From assembly GCA_018266755.1 (NCBI GenBank), contig JAFDZW010000005.1, positions 1,315,963-1,379,962 of the forward strand: a stretch of DNA of 64,000 bases, given 5' to 3'. A program made the position numbers and the translations under genes. This stretch comes from Bacteroidota bacterium (GTDB lineage: Bacteria; Bacteroidota; Ignavibacteria; Palsa-1295). The number at the start of each line of letters is the position of its first letter. Position 1 is the first letter of the stretch. Below, one piece after another: positions 7,922 through 18,411 of the stretch. A model generated the notes under the pieces. The model was not told the DNA's origin. It saw only the letters and a program-made list of their open reading frames with translations, and did no database searches.

Positions 7922-10003
7922 CTACTGTAGCGGCGTCTGCACTTGTACCGTCACGGTGCGGCAATAATATCGTCCTTCGGGTGTACCATTCATGTCTGTT
8001 CCCTCGGCGGGCCCGATGCCTTTGACATCCGTCAGCTTCGCCTCGGCATTTTCGGTGCGGACAAGCGCTGCGACCGCGTCGGCTCGTGCTTGCGAAAGCT
8101 CCTGGTTATGGTCGAGTTCGCCGAGGCGGTCGGTCGAGCCCGTAATCTTCACTTCCGATGACGGCTTGATCGAATGCGCAACGAACGTCGAGACCATTGC
8201 CTGGTTCTGCCGCGAGATCACGGACTTATCGAAGTCGAAGACCACAAGCGACAAGCGCGAAAGCTCGAACGGATAGCGCGACTTTTCGACCGGCACGTCG
8301 AATGTACCGGTCGTCTCGAGTCCGTCGCCATCTGTGACCGTCAACGAAGCGACGAGCTTTGCCGAGTGATCGTTCGCTGTTGCGATGGGTCCGAGATCTG
8401 CATCGCTGATATACCAATCGAATGCCGGCGGTGGCGCACCGGTGCCGCTCTGGGTCTTGAGCGTATGATCGCCGGCCTTCATCGTGAACGTCCACTCCTT
8501 GATATCCGATTGCTTTCCTTTTGCTTCGAGCACGAACGGGATTTGCTTCGGCGAGCCTTCGTAGCGCGAGAACTTCTCGTGCACGACAGGCTCGAGCATC
8601 TTCCCGCTGGGCGACGATATCTCGACGCGGCGATTTTCTTCGATGCCTTCGGCATACTTCTGGCTCGACGGATTCGACGGCGATGCCGCTGTCTTGACCG
8701 TGATGCGCGAAGGATCGATCGCCCACATGCTGACAAGGTAGTCTTTGATCGCTTGCGCTCGCGCTTTTGCAAGCGATGTTGCCGTCGTACCCGAACCGGC
8801 TTCGGTGCCATCGGTCGTTCCGGTCAGGACGATGCTTTGCGTGGGGTCGGTTGCCAGACGATCGCCGACGATGTTCAACACTTGATAATACGCTTCGAGC
8901 GAACTATGTGGTAATTCTCGATTGCGGAATTGCGTCTGTCCGTTCGCCTCGATCCGAGCGTAGCGAGTCGGGATCTCGGAGCGAGCACTATCGAAAAAGA
9001 CATAGGGCAAGAGCGGGAATGTCTCGGTGACGATCGTCTCGACGACCTGCACCTTCTGATCCGACGCCATGTGCACCGACGCGATCGGCGGTTCGGGTTT
9101 CGGTTTTGGCGGAGGCGGCGGTGGCGGAGGGGGTGGCGGCGGAGGCGCAGGTGGCTCCGGTCTGTAAATTCCGTAGCGAATCGTCACGCCGCCTTCGAGC
9201 GACGCGACTTTCCACTCGTAATCGCTCTTGATCTGACCGAACGGATAATAGTAACTAACTTCCGGCGCAGCACTCATCCCGCTGCCAAGCGGCACCGGAT
9301 ATCCAAGCACACCACGCGCACCGAATACGCCTTTGATATTCGGAATGACGCCCGAGCCGATCGTCTTGAAATTCGTGTTCGTCTGCGGAAACACGACGCC
9401 TTCGGGCGAAAGAATTTCTTCGGTCTGATCGTAATTCGACGAACCGGAAAGCGGCAGTGAGTACGTTAGTCCGGCGCCGAGATAGACGGGTATTTTTTTA
9501 TAGGGTGTGATGCGCGCACCGAGCGACATCACGATCTCCGGTATTTGCGCCGTGTACTTATGTTCGCGCACCAGTGCTTCGTAGCCTGTCCCGTTCGAGA
9601 CACGCATCGAGCTATCGATGTAGAAACTGAAATCGCCGCCGCGTTCGGCGTAACCGACACTCACTCCGAGATCGATCATCGGCGTGATCGGCTTCTCGAC
9701 GAGCAGACCGAAATCATATCCCTTGCCGGTTCCGTTGCCGAACACACCGCATCCTTCGTCGCAGCAATAGACGTGCGCATGCGATTGATGGTAATTCCGC
9801 GCAACTGCGCCGAAGAGACCGAACCGCATCACGAGACGATCGTCGCTCGGGCTGGTTACGGGCGCAAGAGCCGCCGACTTGCGTGCAGGTGCGGAGCGCG
9901 TCGTGTCGCGAAGTTGCGCTGCGCCGATATTCGCCACAAGGCATACGATGCCGAAGGCGACTACAACACGGGCGCTGCGGGTACGATGAATGTCGTGGTA
10001 CAC
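7922..10003 (-). CDS. OmpA-family outer-membrane protein with proline-rich linker
   Basis: The 693-aa protein has a signal peptide ending near GAAQ and an N-terminal domain of about 250 residues that reads like an outer-membrane beta-barrel (alternating aromatic strands, PVYLGAGLTYSLPLSG). A linker with a run of 13 prolines and PKPKPEPP follows. Two OmpA-like segments come after it: one in the middle (LTGTTDGTEAG with KARAQAIKDYL) and one at the C-terminus (ITGSTDRLGELDHNQELSQARA). The family anchors the outer membrane to peptidoglycan. GTG 10003 is chosen because the alternative TTG at 10042 overlaps the preceding gene. It lies directly downstream of the 1646-aa T9SS gene, probably co-transcribed. 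Confidence 0.82.
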   Translation of the reverse strand: MYHDIHRTRSARVVVAFGIVCLVANIGAAQLRDTTRSAPARKSAALAPVTSPSDDRLVMRFGLFGAVARNYHQSHAHVYCCDEGCGVFGNGTGKGYDFGLLVEKPITPMIDLGVSVGYAERGGDFSFYIDSSMRVSNGTGYEALVREHKYTAQIPEIVMSLGARITPYKKIPVYLGAGLTYSLPLSGSSNYDQTEEILSPEGVVFPQTNTNFKTIGSGVIPNIKGVFGARGVLGYPVPLGSGMSAAPEVSYYYPFGQIKSDYEWKVASLEGGVTIRYGIYRPEPPAPPPPPPPPPPPPPKPKPEPPIASVHMASDQKVQVVETIVTETFPLLPYVFFDSARSEIPTRYARIEANGQTQFRNRELPHSSLEAYYQVLNIVGDRLATDPTQSIVLTGTTDGTEAGSGTTATSLAKARAQAIKDYLVSMWAIDPSRITVKTAASPSNPSSQKYAEGIEENRRVEISSPSGKMLEPVVHEKFSRYEGSPKQIPFVLEAKGKQSDIKEWTFTMKAGDHTLKTQSGTGAPPPAFDWYISDADLGPIATANDHSAKLVASLTVTDGDGLETTGTFDVPVEKSRYPFELSRLSLVVFDFDKSVISRQNQAMVSTFVAHSIKPSSEVKITGSTDRLGELDHNQELSQARADAVAALVRTENAEAKLTDVKGIGPAEGTDMNGTPEGRYYCRTVTVQVQTPLQ

Positions 10004-10025
10004 TGATGCAAGAATGAGTCTGGGG

Positions 10026-13000
10026 TCAGCGGCGAATGACAATCTTCTGCGATGTTCGGTACAAGCCCGCCTCGAACGCGACGACGTACGCCCCGTCGGC
10101 TAACGGCGAGAGATCGAGCGACAAGTGATACTTGCCTCCCTTCATGAGCTTCGATCCGTCGAGCACCGTCAGCACCCGCTCGCCAGTGGCGGAATATACC
10201 GTCAGCTTCGGAGCGAGATCGCCAAAGAATTCGAAGTCGGTCTCCAACGCACCCGTCGTCGGGTTCGGTCGAAGCGCCGCGAACGAATTCCCGCCGCCGA
10301 CGAACTTCAGATAGCTGATGTCGCATCGCGGCTGCACTTCGACCGCGCTGGTATCGCCCGTCGGGATCGGCTTAATGAACATGATCGAATCGCTCGAGAG
10401 CTTGCCCGGAACGAGATAGAACGGCGAGACGACGGAGTCCGGCACATCGACGAGGAATCGCAGTCGCGCAATCTCGCCTTGTTTGATGCTGTCGCAACCG
10501 AGCATTTCGACATCCAACCGATTCGCACGAACGGTAACACTCGGCGTCGCGTACTTCGAGCTGATGCCCAGATACTCCAGTGCCCGCCGATTATACAGCA
10601 GCGAATAGCGCATATCGATTGGCGTCTGAGGCATATCACGATCCATGATGATCGGCACCTCGACAGTATCCGAGATCTGGCCGCGGACGGTATCGATGAT
10701 ACCGATATTCGGATCGAACGCCATCGTAAACGGATACGGCGGGGCCCATCCATACGAATGGATGCGTCCGGTATCGACGATCACGCACGGCGAGTCGGAG
10801 TATGCAAATATCGTCGTGTCGATGAGCGAATCGGCACGCGGACAGAACCGGATCGTAAAGACGATCGAATCGCCTGGCGCAAGCGTAAGCGGGTATGGTT
10901 TGTCCGAGCCGACGATCGAATGGAATGGCGGCAGTGCGCCGAGCGAATCGAAACGGATCGGCACGGCGCCAGGGTTGCGAACAACGACGGACAAATCCTT
11001 GCAATCGCGGATCTTCACCGTATCGAAATCCGTGAATTTCTGGATCGAGATTTCCGGATCGTCGATGATTACCCACCCATTATCGATTCCGGAGACGATC
11101 TTGAACGAGACGAGTGAATCGCTGTCGAAGTCGATATTGTCGAGCCGGATCGGGAATTGCGATGCAACGCCCTTCGGAATGAACCGCACGTAACAGATCG
11201 TCCCCGCCTTCACGTTGATCGCGTTCTTCATCAATACACGCGCGCCATCGCCGGTATCGACGACCGACGCAACCGGCGTGAACGGAGTTTGAATATCGAG
11301 CAGCGAGACCGCATTCGTATCGTACCCGATGCGGAAATACATATCGATGATACGCTGCGGAATATCGCGGGTGATCATCACCGGGATAACGAGTGTATCG
11401 CACGACGTGATATGGATCGTATCCTGCCCGATCTTCGATGTATCGAACGCGAACTGCATGCCATACGCCGGCGCAAAACCTTCGCCCGTCACATAGATCG
11501 TGGTGTCGACACCATGACATGGGAACGACGTTTCGAGATACAGTCTCGCCGCGTACTTCTTCGGCGCTCGGGGTTTGAAGTTGATCGACAGACACAGCGT
11601 GTCGTTTCGCAGCACGGTCCAGGGCAGCGGCTGCGCGGAACATTCGTTCACCGTGAAGACGCGTTCGTCGGGTACGAAATACGCATTCGTAAAGACGACA
11701 CTGTCGCCGCTCGGATTGGTAAACGCACTCGGGACGATCACCCGCACTCGTGCCGGCGATGCAGTTGTATCGACGCGTGTCGCGGGAAACGCGGCGTTCT
11801 GCGTGTTCGGCGTGAAGTTCAGTTCGCGTCGGCCCGAGAGACTGACCGTATACGACTGTGTCCAGGCCGGCGTCGACGCACGAAGGCGAAGATTCGCATT
11901 CATGATCAGATTCTGCACGATTGCCGGCACATTCGGACAGAACCGAATGACGAGCGTGTCTTCGTGATTCGGTGCGATCACATGCGGCAGCGTCGAGTCG
12001 AGTCCGGGCTTAAAGTACCATTGGTACACACTCGAATTGCCGTTCGGCAACCCGGCGCTGCTGATCGCGAGCGAATCGATCGACAACGGAATGAAGTTCG
12101 AGTAGTTCGGCAACGAAATCTCTCGCTCGACACACTCGCACGGCATGCGCAGTCCGAAATTGATATATGACATCGGCACATCAAGCTTGATGATGCGTCC
12201 GCTGCCGTTGAGTTGGCCGGTGACCGATTTTCCGCATGGTGTATCGAGTGTGGCAGTCACCACACCGTTATACAATTGCTGCGCCGTGGGTTTGAATTGA
12301 ATGTAGCCCGTGATCGAATCTCGCGGGTTGAGCCATACGGGTAATGGCTTCGATGTCCCGGTAAGCGTATAACCTGCGGGGACAGTGATGGAGGTGACTC
12401 GCACCGGCACCGCGGAGATATTTTCTACCGTCACGCTATCGTCCTTCTGCCAACCAACCTCGACTGGGCCGAACACCACGAGCGACGTCACCGCCAGCTT
12501 CGGGGTCATGCTCGTGCCCTGCACTAAGAGTTGATACTGACTTCCGCCCGCAAGATTGATATTGATATAGACACGGTCTGCACGATCGGTAATAAGATCG
12601 TTCGGACAATACTGGACGATGTAGGGAAAACTTTGTCCCGGCGAGAGCGTGGACGGCGCTTTGTTCAGCAGCGTGAAGCGACCGCTCGGATCGACGAGCT
12701 GCTCGCTCGTGATGTTGAATGTCGACGGTGTGACGTTCTTTACCAGCACGGTATCGATTCTGCATTCGCAGCCGATGACGCCATTGATATTTAAATAATC
12801 CGGGATGAACTGCAACTGGTCGAACACGCCCGTGCCCGAAACGGGGATCTTCAACGTACCATAGCACTGACGATCGAAGATCACAAGCGTATCGTAATAG
12901 GTGATCGCCTGACGCGGTCGAAACTGCAGCGTGATCGTGATCGTCTGACCCGGGTTAATATTGAAGGTCGTTCCCGACACGATCGAATACACGTCGCCCA

Positions 13001-14966
13001 CAACAAGATATGCCGACATTTGACGGGGGTCGGTCCCAACCGAGGTGACGGTCGTCGTCTTTTGCAGCGTTTTTCCGATCGTCACATTGCCGAACGCAAC
13101 ATTCGCCGAATCGAACTTGACGTCGACACTGATGCCGGTACCGGTGAAGTCGATCGTACGGACGATACTACATCCTTTATAGTGACAGATGACTTGTAGC
13201 TGACCGGTAAACGGGCCCGGCGTCGGCGGTTTGAAGCGAATAAACTCCTGGGGGTACGCCGTTTTCGGCTTCAGCAAAATTGGGAAGGTGAACCGCCGCC
13301 CGAAAAAGGCAGGATTCGTCCAGATCATCGTGTCGATATAGATATTCTCGCCGATGAGATTTCGAAACTGATAATCCTGCACATTGCTGAGCTGTCCGGG
13401 GCACACGGCCTCGAACGCCATCTTCTTGATCTGCGATTTCCCGTTCGGGTAGAGCAGTACCAACACGTCTTGCGACCTGCCTTGTAATGGGATCATTCCG
13501 CTGCCGGGGCAGGCATCGTCACTAATGACACGAAGCGTATCGTATTCGGTTTTCGACGAGTCGTCGGCATCGAGTCGCAGCGAGATCTTCCAGCAATCGC
13601 CGGGTTGAAGCGTGGTCGGCAAATTCGGGTATCCGGTGAACGGCTTCCACGAAAACTTGGGGTTGTTGAGCAACGCGTTCGAGATCTTTAGCGGCCGGTT
13701 GCTTTTGTTACAAATGGTGATCGTATCTTCACTGTATGTTTTTTCGGTGCAGCCGACATAGAGTGTGTCGAAGAGGATCGAGGTTTTATTATACGATAAC
13801 TCGGTCGAGCGATTGACAACGAGCGGAATCTGCAAGTACTCGCCGCACCGATTCGTATTCACGATATATAGATACGTCCAGAGTGAGCCGGTCTGGTTAC
13901 CGTTGAAGCTGATTGTGAGCGTTTGGGGTATGTTCTGCTGCAGAGTGAACGTACTCTGGTTCACTTTGAAGAGTCCCATGTACCCATAATAGACGTACGC
14001 AACAACGGTATTGCCGCAATACGAGGTGTCGGTGAGCGTGAAGGTAAACGTCGAATCGTCTTGACAGATCAGGTCAGCATTGAGGCTGCTCGGATTGAGC
14101 GAGAAAGTCGCGATCACGCGCCGGTCGCTCATGGCCGAATGTGCGCCGCCACGCATACGGCCGATATGTCCGTGGCCGGTCGCGTCGCACAAGTCATAAA
14201 TAAAACTCGAGTCGTTACAGCGGTAATAGCACTCCATGTTCGGCTCGTTGCCTTCGAGCGACTTATTGCGCTGACAGCGAATCTCCTGCTCACTGAGCGC
14301 ACGGCCCCAGAGTCTGATCTCGTCAATCTGTCCTTTGAACGACCGGTTCGTGACACTGTCGTCGAAGAGTGCATTCGTGCTCCCGATCTGCATCGGCAGC
14401 TTATCGCTTTCCTGATGCTTGAGCTTTACGATCGGATAGAGCGAGTTCGTCCCGCTGCCGACGAGTGCACCGTCAACATAGATCCGTGCAGTCTGCGACA
14501 CAGCGTCCCATGTAAACGCCAGATGCACCCAGCCGCGGGTATAGAGATTCGGGACGGTCGCGCTGGCGATGGTATTATCCGTCTCGCCGAGGAACGAGCC
14601 GTCAGGACTGAGTTCGAAATAGATCTTCGTATCGACGAGGTATGCAACCCAGACGTCGTTATGGTCTTTATTCGGCCCCCAGATTCCCCCGAGGAAGACA
14701 CGTTTCCCCGGCTGCTGGATCGGCTTATACCATGCTTCGTAGGTAATCGCCGTGTCGAGATTGCGAATGAGATACGATGTATCGATATCGACATACTGTG
14801 CGCCTTTGCCGGAGGTCACATCGATGGTGATGGCTTTATACGCACAGAACTTGAGGCTGTCGCAGGACTTCGGCTGGCTTCGCCCGACCGAAACCAGCGC
14901 AGCGAGCAATACGAGCACGGCAACCGAGAGCCGGCCCATGCGACGAAAGAGCGATAAATACTTCAC
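10026..14966 (-). CDS. Giant secreted T9SS protein: LamG-like, choice-of-anchor and cohesin-like repeats
   Basis: The 1646-aa protein begins with a signal peptide (LSVAVLVLLAALVSVGRSQ). A concanavalin/LamG-like domain follows at about residues 50-235 (ITYEAWYKP, then GWVHLAFTWD, then GQIDEIRLWGRALSEQEI). Many beta-sandwich repeats of the choice-of-anchor D/ASPM type span about 290-1150, each with a 'variant of FGNVTIG...TVTSVG' strand. Two cohesin-like modules (VPVMITRDIPQ and VPIIMDRDMPQ) follow, and the protein ends with a T9SS sorting domain (LRPNPTTGALETDFEF to SQKIVIRR). Start is GTG 14966; ATG 14939 is an alternative. It is probably a cell-surface adhesin or structural protein; the ligand is unknown. 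Confidence 0.85.
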   Translation of the reverse strand: MKYLSLFRRMGRLSVAVLVLLAALVSVGRSQPKSCDSLKFCAYKAITIDVTSGKGAQYVDIDTSYLIRNLDTAITYEAWYKPIQQPGKRVFLGGIWGPNKDHNDVWVAYLVDTKIYFELSPDGSFLGETDNTIASATVPNLYTRGWVHLAFTWDAVSQTARIYVDGALVGSGTNSLYPIVKLKHQESDKLPMQIGSTNALFDDSVTNRSFKGQIDEIRLWGRALSEQEIRCQRNKSLEGNEPNMECYYRCNDSSFIYDLCDATGHGHIGRMRGGAHSAMSDRRVIATFSLNPSSLNADLICQDDSTFTFTLTDTSYCGNTVVAYVYYGYMGLFKVNQSTFTLQQNIPQTLTISFNGNQTGSLWTYLYIVNTNRCGEYLQIPLVVNRSTELSYNKTSILFDTLYVGCTEKTYSEDTITICNKSNRPLKISNALLNNPKFSWKPFTGYPNLPTTLQPGDCWKISLRLDADDSSKTEYDTLRVISDDACPGSGMIPLQGRSQDVLVLLYPNGKSQIKKMAFEAVCPGQLSNVQDYQFRNLIGENIYIDTMIWTNPAFFGRRFTFPILLKPKTAYPQEFIRFKPPTPGPFTGQLQVICHYKGCSIVRTIDFTGTGISVDVKFDSANVAFGNVTIGKTLQKTTTVTSVGTDPRQMSAYLVVGDVYSIVSGTTFNINPGQTITITLQFRPRQAITYYDTLVIFDRQCYGTLKIPVSGTGVFDQLQFIPDYLNINGVIGCECRIDTVLVKNVTPSTFNITSEQLVDPSGRFTLLNKAPSTLSPGQSFPYIVQYCPNDLITDRADRVYININLAGGSQYQLLVQGTSMTPKLAVTSLVVFGPVEVGWQKDDSVTVENISAVPVRVTSITVPAGYTLTGTSKPLPVWLNPRDSITGYIQFKPTAQQLYNGVVTATLDTPCGKSVTGQLNGSGRIIKLDVPMSYINFGLRMPCECVEREISLPNYSNFIPLSIDSLAISSAGLPNGNSSVYQWYFKPGLDSTLPHVIAPNHEDTLVIRFCPNVPAIVQNLIMNANLRLRASTPAWTQSYTVSLSGRRELNFTPNTQNAAFPATRVDTTASPARVRVIVPSAFTNPSGDSVVFTNAYFVPDERVFTVNECSAQPLPWTVLRNDTLCLSINFKPRAPKKYAARLYLETSFPCHGVDTTIYVTGEGFAPAYGMQFAFDTSKIGQDTIHITSCDTLVIPVMITRDIPQRIIDMYFRIGYDTNAVSLLDIQTPFTPVASVVDTGDGARVLMKNAINVKAGTICYVRFIPKGVASQFPIRLDNIDFDSDSLVSFKIVSGIDNGWVIIDDPEISIQKFTDFDTVKIRDCKDLSVVVRNPGAVPIRFDSLGALPPFHSIVGSDKPYPLTLAPGDSIVFTIRFCPRADSLIDTTIFAYSDSPCVIVDTGRIHSYGWAPPYPFTMAFDPNIGIIDTVRGQISDTVEVPIIMDRDMPQTPIDMRYSLLYNRRALEYLGISSKYATPSVTVRANRLDVEMLGCDSIKQGEIARLRFLVDVPDSVVSPFYLVPGKLSSDSIMFIKPIPTGDTSAVEVQPRCDISYLKFVGGGNSFAALRPNPTTGALETDFEFFGDLAPKLTVYSATGERVLTVLDGSKLMKGGKYHLSLDLSPLADGAYVVAFEAGLYRTSQKIVIRR

Positions 14967-15005
14967 AGGGGAATGATTACAACGTCAGCCGCTTACACAC
15001 AATCA

Positions 15006-16628
15006 TCATCGTACACATTCGATCATTCTGCTCGCGAGGCCGAACGGGCTGCGAGCCGTCACAAGGTAAAATCCACTCGGCAGATCGAGCGACGCCGAGA
15101 TCGTATGCGTCCCGGCCGCGAACGTTTGCGACGACACCTCCGCCACACGCTGGCCCGCCATGTTTGTAATCTCGATCGAGACATACGCATCGCGAGGAAC
15201 ATCCATCACGAGTGTCGTTTGCGACGAGAATGGGTTCGGGTAGTTCGACGTGATCGCGAACTGCAATTCGCTCATCCTCGGCTGCTTCGCCGCGTTGCTT
15301 TGCGACTGGATCACCTTCACCGGCGGCAACAGATCCACGTCGGGCAGATTCCTTCCGCCTTTGAGCAGCGTCCGGGCATCGTCGAGCGTCATGCCGTACC
15401 AATCGGTGAGTACATCGAGGTACACCGAACGAAAGTCGTTTTGGTAGGTCATATTCCCGTCTTCGTCGAGGTTCGACAGATCGAACGCCGTGCCGAAAAT
15501 ACCGCTATTGACCTGTGTGCCAAACACAAATTGTACGCTGGCCGCACCGTGGTCTGTACCGAAGCTGCCGTTTTCCGACGGGCGACGACCGAACTCCGAA
15601 ACCGTCAGGCCGACGACACGATCGGCCAGGTTTAACCGGACCATATCGTTCATAAACTGTGCGACCGCGTCGGCAAGCGTGCCGAGCAGCGACGCATGTA
15701 ATCCTGCTTCGGTCGTTCCGGGAATTGCCTGCGAGACGTGTGTATCGAACCCGCCCATCGACACGACATACACTTTTGTCTGCAAGCCGCCGGCGATCAG
15801 CGCCGCGCAGTTTGCCATTTGCTGGCTAAATCCGTCCGTCGCATAACTACCCTTGAGCATTGCTTTGCCTGCAGTGTAGCTATCCTTTACTCGTTGCGCA
15901 TACTTATCCGAACGAGCGGCAATATCGGCGACGAACGCATACTCATTGGCATACGCCGTACCGGTCGCATCGGGATCGAGCGTATCGAGTGCGGAGCTGA
16001 CTCCTTGCTGCTTCGTCGGGTCGCTGCCGACTTCGATGCCCATGCGTCCGACTTGCGCCTGAAGTGTCAGCGAGAACCCGCCGAACTGGATCGCAAGCGG
16101 ATCGGCTGGAAGATCTGCCGGGAAATTCGGATACTTCGACGAAAGATAACGGCCCACCCAGCCGGTATCGAGCCTGTCGTTCGGGTTCGAGTCGTTCATG
16201 CCCGAGAGCCAAATGTCGGTCGAGCGAAAATGACTCAGGTTCGGGTACGGATATCCCACGTTCAGCACCACCGCCAGATTACCGGCGGACATCATGTTCG
16301 TGAATCCGCCTTTGTTGCCCGAGCCAAGCGCCGGATGAAACCAGGCGTCGCCGAATTTCACCGACTTCGACTTGACTACCGTCGGGTCGAGCGCGATGTT
16401 CGGCCGCAGGGCTGTATATGCGGGGTCGTCGATCGGCGGGATCGTATTGATCCCGTCGTTGCCGCCGAAGAGTTGAACGATGATCAGGATGCGATCGTCG
16501 GACTGTGTCGTCGGCAGTTGTGCAAGAAACTTCAACGGGCTCGATGCATGAACCGGCATCCCGCCGAGCATGATCGGTGCGGCTGCCGAAGTCGCAAGAG
16601 CTGACTTGAGAAAGGTACGGCGCTTCAT
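15006..16628 (-). CDS. DUF1501 protein with Tat-like signal and T9SS sorting domain
   Basis: The 540-aa protein starts MKRRTFLKSALATSAAAP, a twin-arginine-type leader, at ATG 16628. The longer in-frame extension upstream runs into the DUF1800 gene and lacks a signal, so it is rejected. The DUF1501 core (sulfatase-like fold) shows ILIIVQLFGGNDGINTIPP near the N-terminus, a GGFDTHVSQ block and SEFGRRPSENGSFGTDHGAA. The last 85 residues form a T9SS sorting domain (NYPNPFSSQTTLVMDVP). Members occur beside DUF1800 genes across many phyla; enzymatic activity is not established. The gene follows the DUF1800 gene by 28 bp, a typical two-gene operon. Confidence 0.9.
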   Translation of the reverse strand: MKRRTFLKSALATSAAAPIMLGGMPVHASSPLKFLAQLPTTQSDDRILIIVQLFGGNDGINTIPPIDDPAYTALRPNIALDPTVVKSKSVKFGDAWFHPALGSGNKGGFTNMMSAGNLAVVLNVGYPYPNLSHFRSTDIWLSGMNDSNPNDRLDTGWVGRYLSSKYPNFPADLPADPLAIQFGGFSLTLQAQVGRMGIEVGSDPTKQQGVSSALDTLDPDATGTAYANEYAFVADIAARSDKYAQRVKDSYTAGKAMLKGSYATDGFSQQMANCAALIAGGLQTKVYVVSMGGFDTHVSQAIPGTTEAGLHASLLGTLADAVAQFMNDMVRLNLADRVVGLTVSEFGRRPSENGSFGTDHGAASVQFVFGTQVNSGIFGTAFDLSNLDEDGNMTYQNDFRSVYLDVLTDWYGMTLDDARTLLKGGRNLPDVDLLPPVKVIQSQSNAAKQPRMSELQFAITSNYPNPFSSQTTLVMDVPRDAYVSIEITNMAGQRVAEVSSQTFAAGTHTISASLDLPSGFYLVTARSPFGLASRMIECVR

Positions 16629-16656
16629 GACAATATCGTTACTATCCGGTGAATGA

Positions 16657-18246
16657 TCAGCACAACTGGAAATCGGGCAGCAAGGAGATCTCGGTGAGCA
16701 CGTCGCGCATGTTCCGCGCGGCGGTCGCCGAACTCGTTGCAAGAATGGTCGGCCACTCGTAATCTTTGCTGGCGCCGTCGCCACCGACTAAGCGGCTGAC
16801 AAGATCGTCGTGACGCTCCTGCGAGAGCGGACGCGGGATGAGCATCGCCGCCACATTCTCTATGAGCTTATTCGCGTCGTTGTTGTTCGGGAATTGCGAG
16901 ATGAAGTCGAGGGTCTGCTGATCGGTCATTGCCGCGATCGCTGCCGATGCATCGGCCGAGCGTACGGGGAACGTGTTCGTCGTGATCCAGTCGTGCCAGC
17001 CGGTCCAGCCGCTCACGTTCGGTGGTTGGAAGATCGTTTGCAGCATGCCGTTCATGTTCGCCGACATATTCGTTGCGAACCCAAGCTGGCGCGCGAGGCC
17101 GATCACGAACTCCGCCGGGGTTTTGATCTGGGCCCCGATGTTCGCATTATCGAAAAAGTGTGCGCTCTTGAGCAGCGCGGAGATGACCGGCTTGATCTGC
17201 CAGTTGTTATCTTTTAAGATTTGCGCCATCGCTGCGATGACGGTCTCGTCCGTCCCGCCAGGATTACTATAGACAAAGAACCGGTAGATCTTACGGCAAA
17301 TAAACGGCGCCACCGCATCCGCACGCTCGGTGAAGATCGTATCGATCAGCTTCGTGATCTCCCCTTTCTTCACAAGGTCTTCCGTATTCTCGGCATCGGA
17401 GATCGCATCGAACGTCACGCCGAGATACTGCTTGGCGCCGGTGTCATGATCGGTCGGCCGAAAGTACGGGACGAAGATCCCGTTCGGGTTAAACGCATCG
17501 TTGTAACGGCTCGCATGCCAGCCGGTGAGGATGCGCGATGCTTCTTTGACGTCGCCTTCGGAGTAATTGCCGAGGCCCATCGTAAAGAGCTCCATCAACT
17601 CGCGGCCGTAGTTCTCGTTCGGATGGCTTTTGTTATTGAGGTCGCCACCTAAAAATACGAGCATCGCGCCGTCGAGCGTAACATCGAACGCCATGTCCCG
17701 AACACTCGCGAGCGCCAACGCGCGGAAAAGACTATTCTGCCGGTATAAGAGCGGCGCCTGCACCCAATCGGTATTGTCAAGATTGAACTGCGTCGTGAAG
17801 TGTCCGCTCCAGAAGAGCACCATTTTCTCGACGATCGACAGCGGCGAGGCGATCAAGACATTGATCCACCATGTTCGCAGCGACTCGGTATCCGACGCCC
17901 ACGTCGCCTTTAACGCTTCGAAGAGCGCGGAATCCAGTCCGGAAGGGCTTTCCGTGTCGTGATTGGCAACCGCAGGTTGGGCGGGACTGCTGGTGGTATT
18001 GAGTAATAGATCGACGGAATCCGACGGGGTCATGGCCATGAGCTGACTCATCTCGGCCCACTTCGGCATCATCATCGTCCGACGCAACAGATGCCCGACA
18101 CGAATTGCATCCCATGGCGCAGACGCCGATGGCACATACGGTTCGAGTCCGGTCGAAAGTGTGCGGTTATTGTTCGGGGTGTACGAAGCCGAGGTTCTCG
18201 ATCTCGTCGAAGCAAACGTGCCTGTGAGAAAGGCTCTGCGATCCAT
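16657..18246 (-). CDS. DUF1800 family protein
   Basis: This 529-aa protein starts MDRRAFLTGTF, a short RR-containing leader. DUF1800 signatures are IRVGHLLRRT, the MVLFWSGHFTTQFN block, HPNENYGRELMELFTMGLGNY and EASRILTGWHASR. The family is encoded next to DUF1501 and is thought to act with it at the cell surface; biochemical role is unknown. A GGAGG sits 7 bp before ATG 18246, a clear ribosome-binding site. It is the first gene of the pair, and the divergent msrC-like gene lies 165 bp away, so the promoters are in that gap. Confidence 0.9.
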   Translation of the reverse strand: MDRRAFLTGTFASTRSRTSASYTPNNNRTLSTGLEPYVPSASAPWDAIRVGHLLRRTMMMPKWAEMSQLMAMTPSDSVDLLLNTTSSPAQPAVANHDTESPSGLDSALFEALKATWASDTESLRTWWINVLIASPLSIVEKMVLFWSGHFTTQFNLDNTDWVQAPLLYRQNSLFRALALASVRDMAFDVTLDGAMLVFLGGDLNNKSHPNENYGRELMELFTMGLGNYSEGDVKEASRILTGWHASRYNDAFNPNGIFVPYFRPTDHDTGAKQYLGVTFDAISDAENTEDLVKKGEITKLIDTIFTERADAVAPFICRKIYRFFVYSNPGGTDETVIAAMAQILKDNNWQIKPVISALLKSAHFFDNANIGAQIKTPAEFVIGLARQLGFATNMSANMNGMLQTIFQPPNVSGWTGWHDWITTNTFPVRSADASAAIAAMTDQQTLDFISQFPNNNDANKLIENVAAMLIPRPLSQERHDDLVSRLVGGDGASKDYEWPTILATSSATAARNMRDVLTEISLLPDFQLC

Positions 18247-18411
18247 AAGTGATACCTCCGTCTAAATCCAACTCAAGCGTATTCCTAAAACCCAAATCCC
18301 ACAGAGAAGTTACAGCGCACCTGTCGGCGCGTATCTTCGTTGTGAACATAGGAGTTTCGGGTAGGAAAGCTGCATAAATATACATAAATAGTTTTCGATT
18401 GATTCACCAGA

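Noticed and set aside
8940-9000. GAGCGTAGCGAGTCGGGATCTCGGAGCGAGC stretch in ompA resembling the dispersed repeats
   Set aside because: It is in-frame coding sequence and the resemblance to repeat A is too weak and short.
11157-12170. 337-codon plus-strand frame opposite the giant T9SS gene
   Set aside because: Arg/Asp-rich antisense frame; no start context or family.
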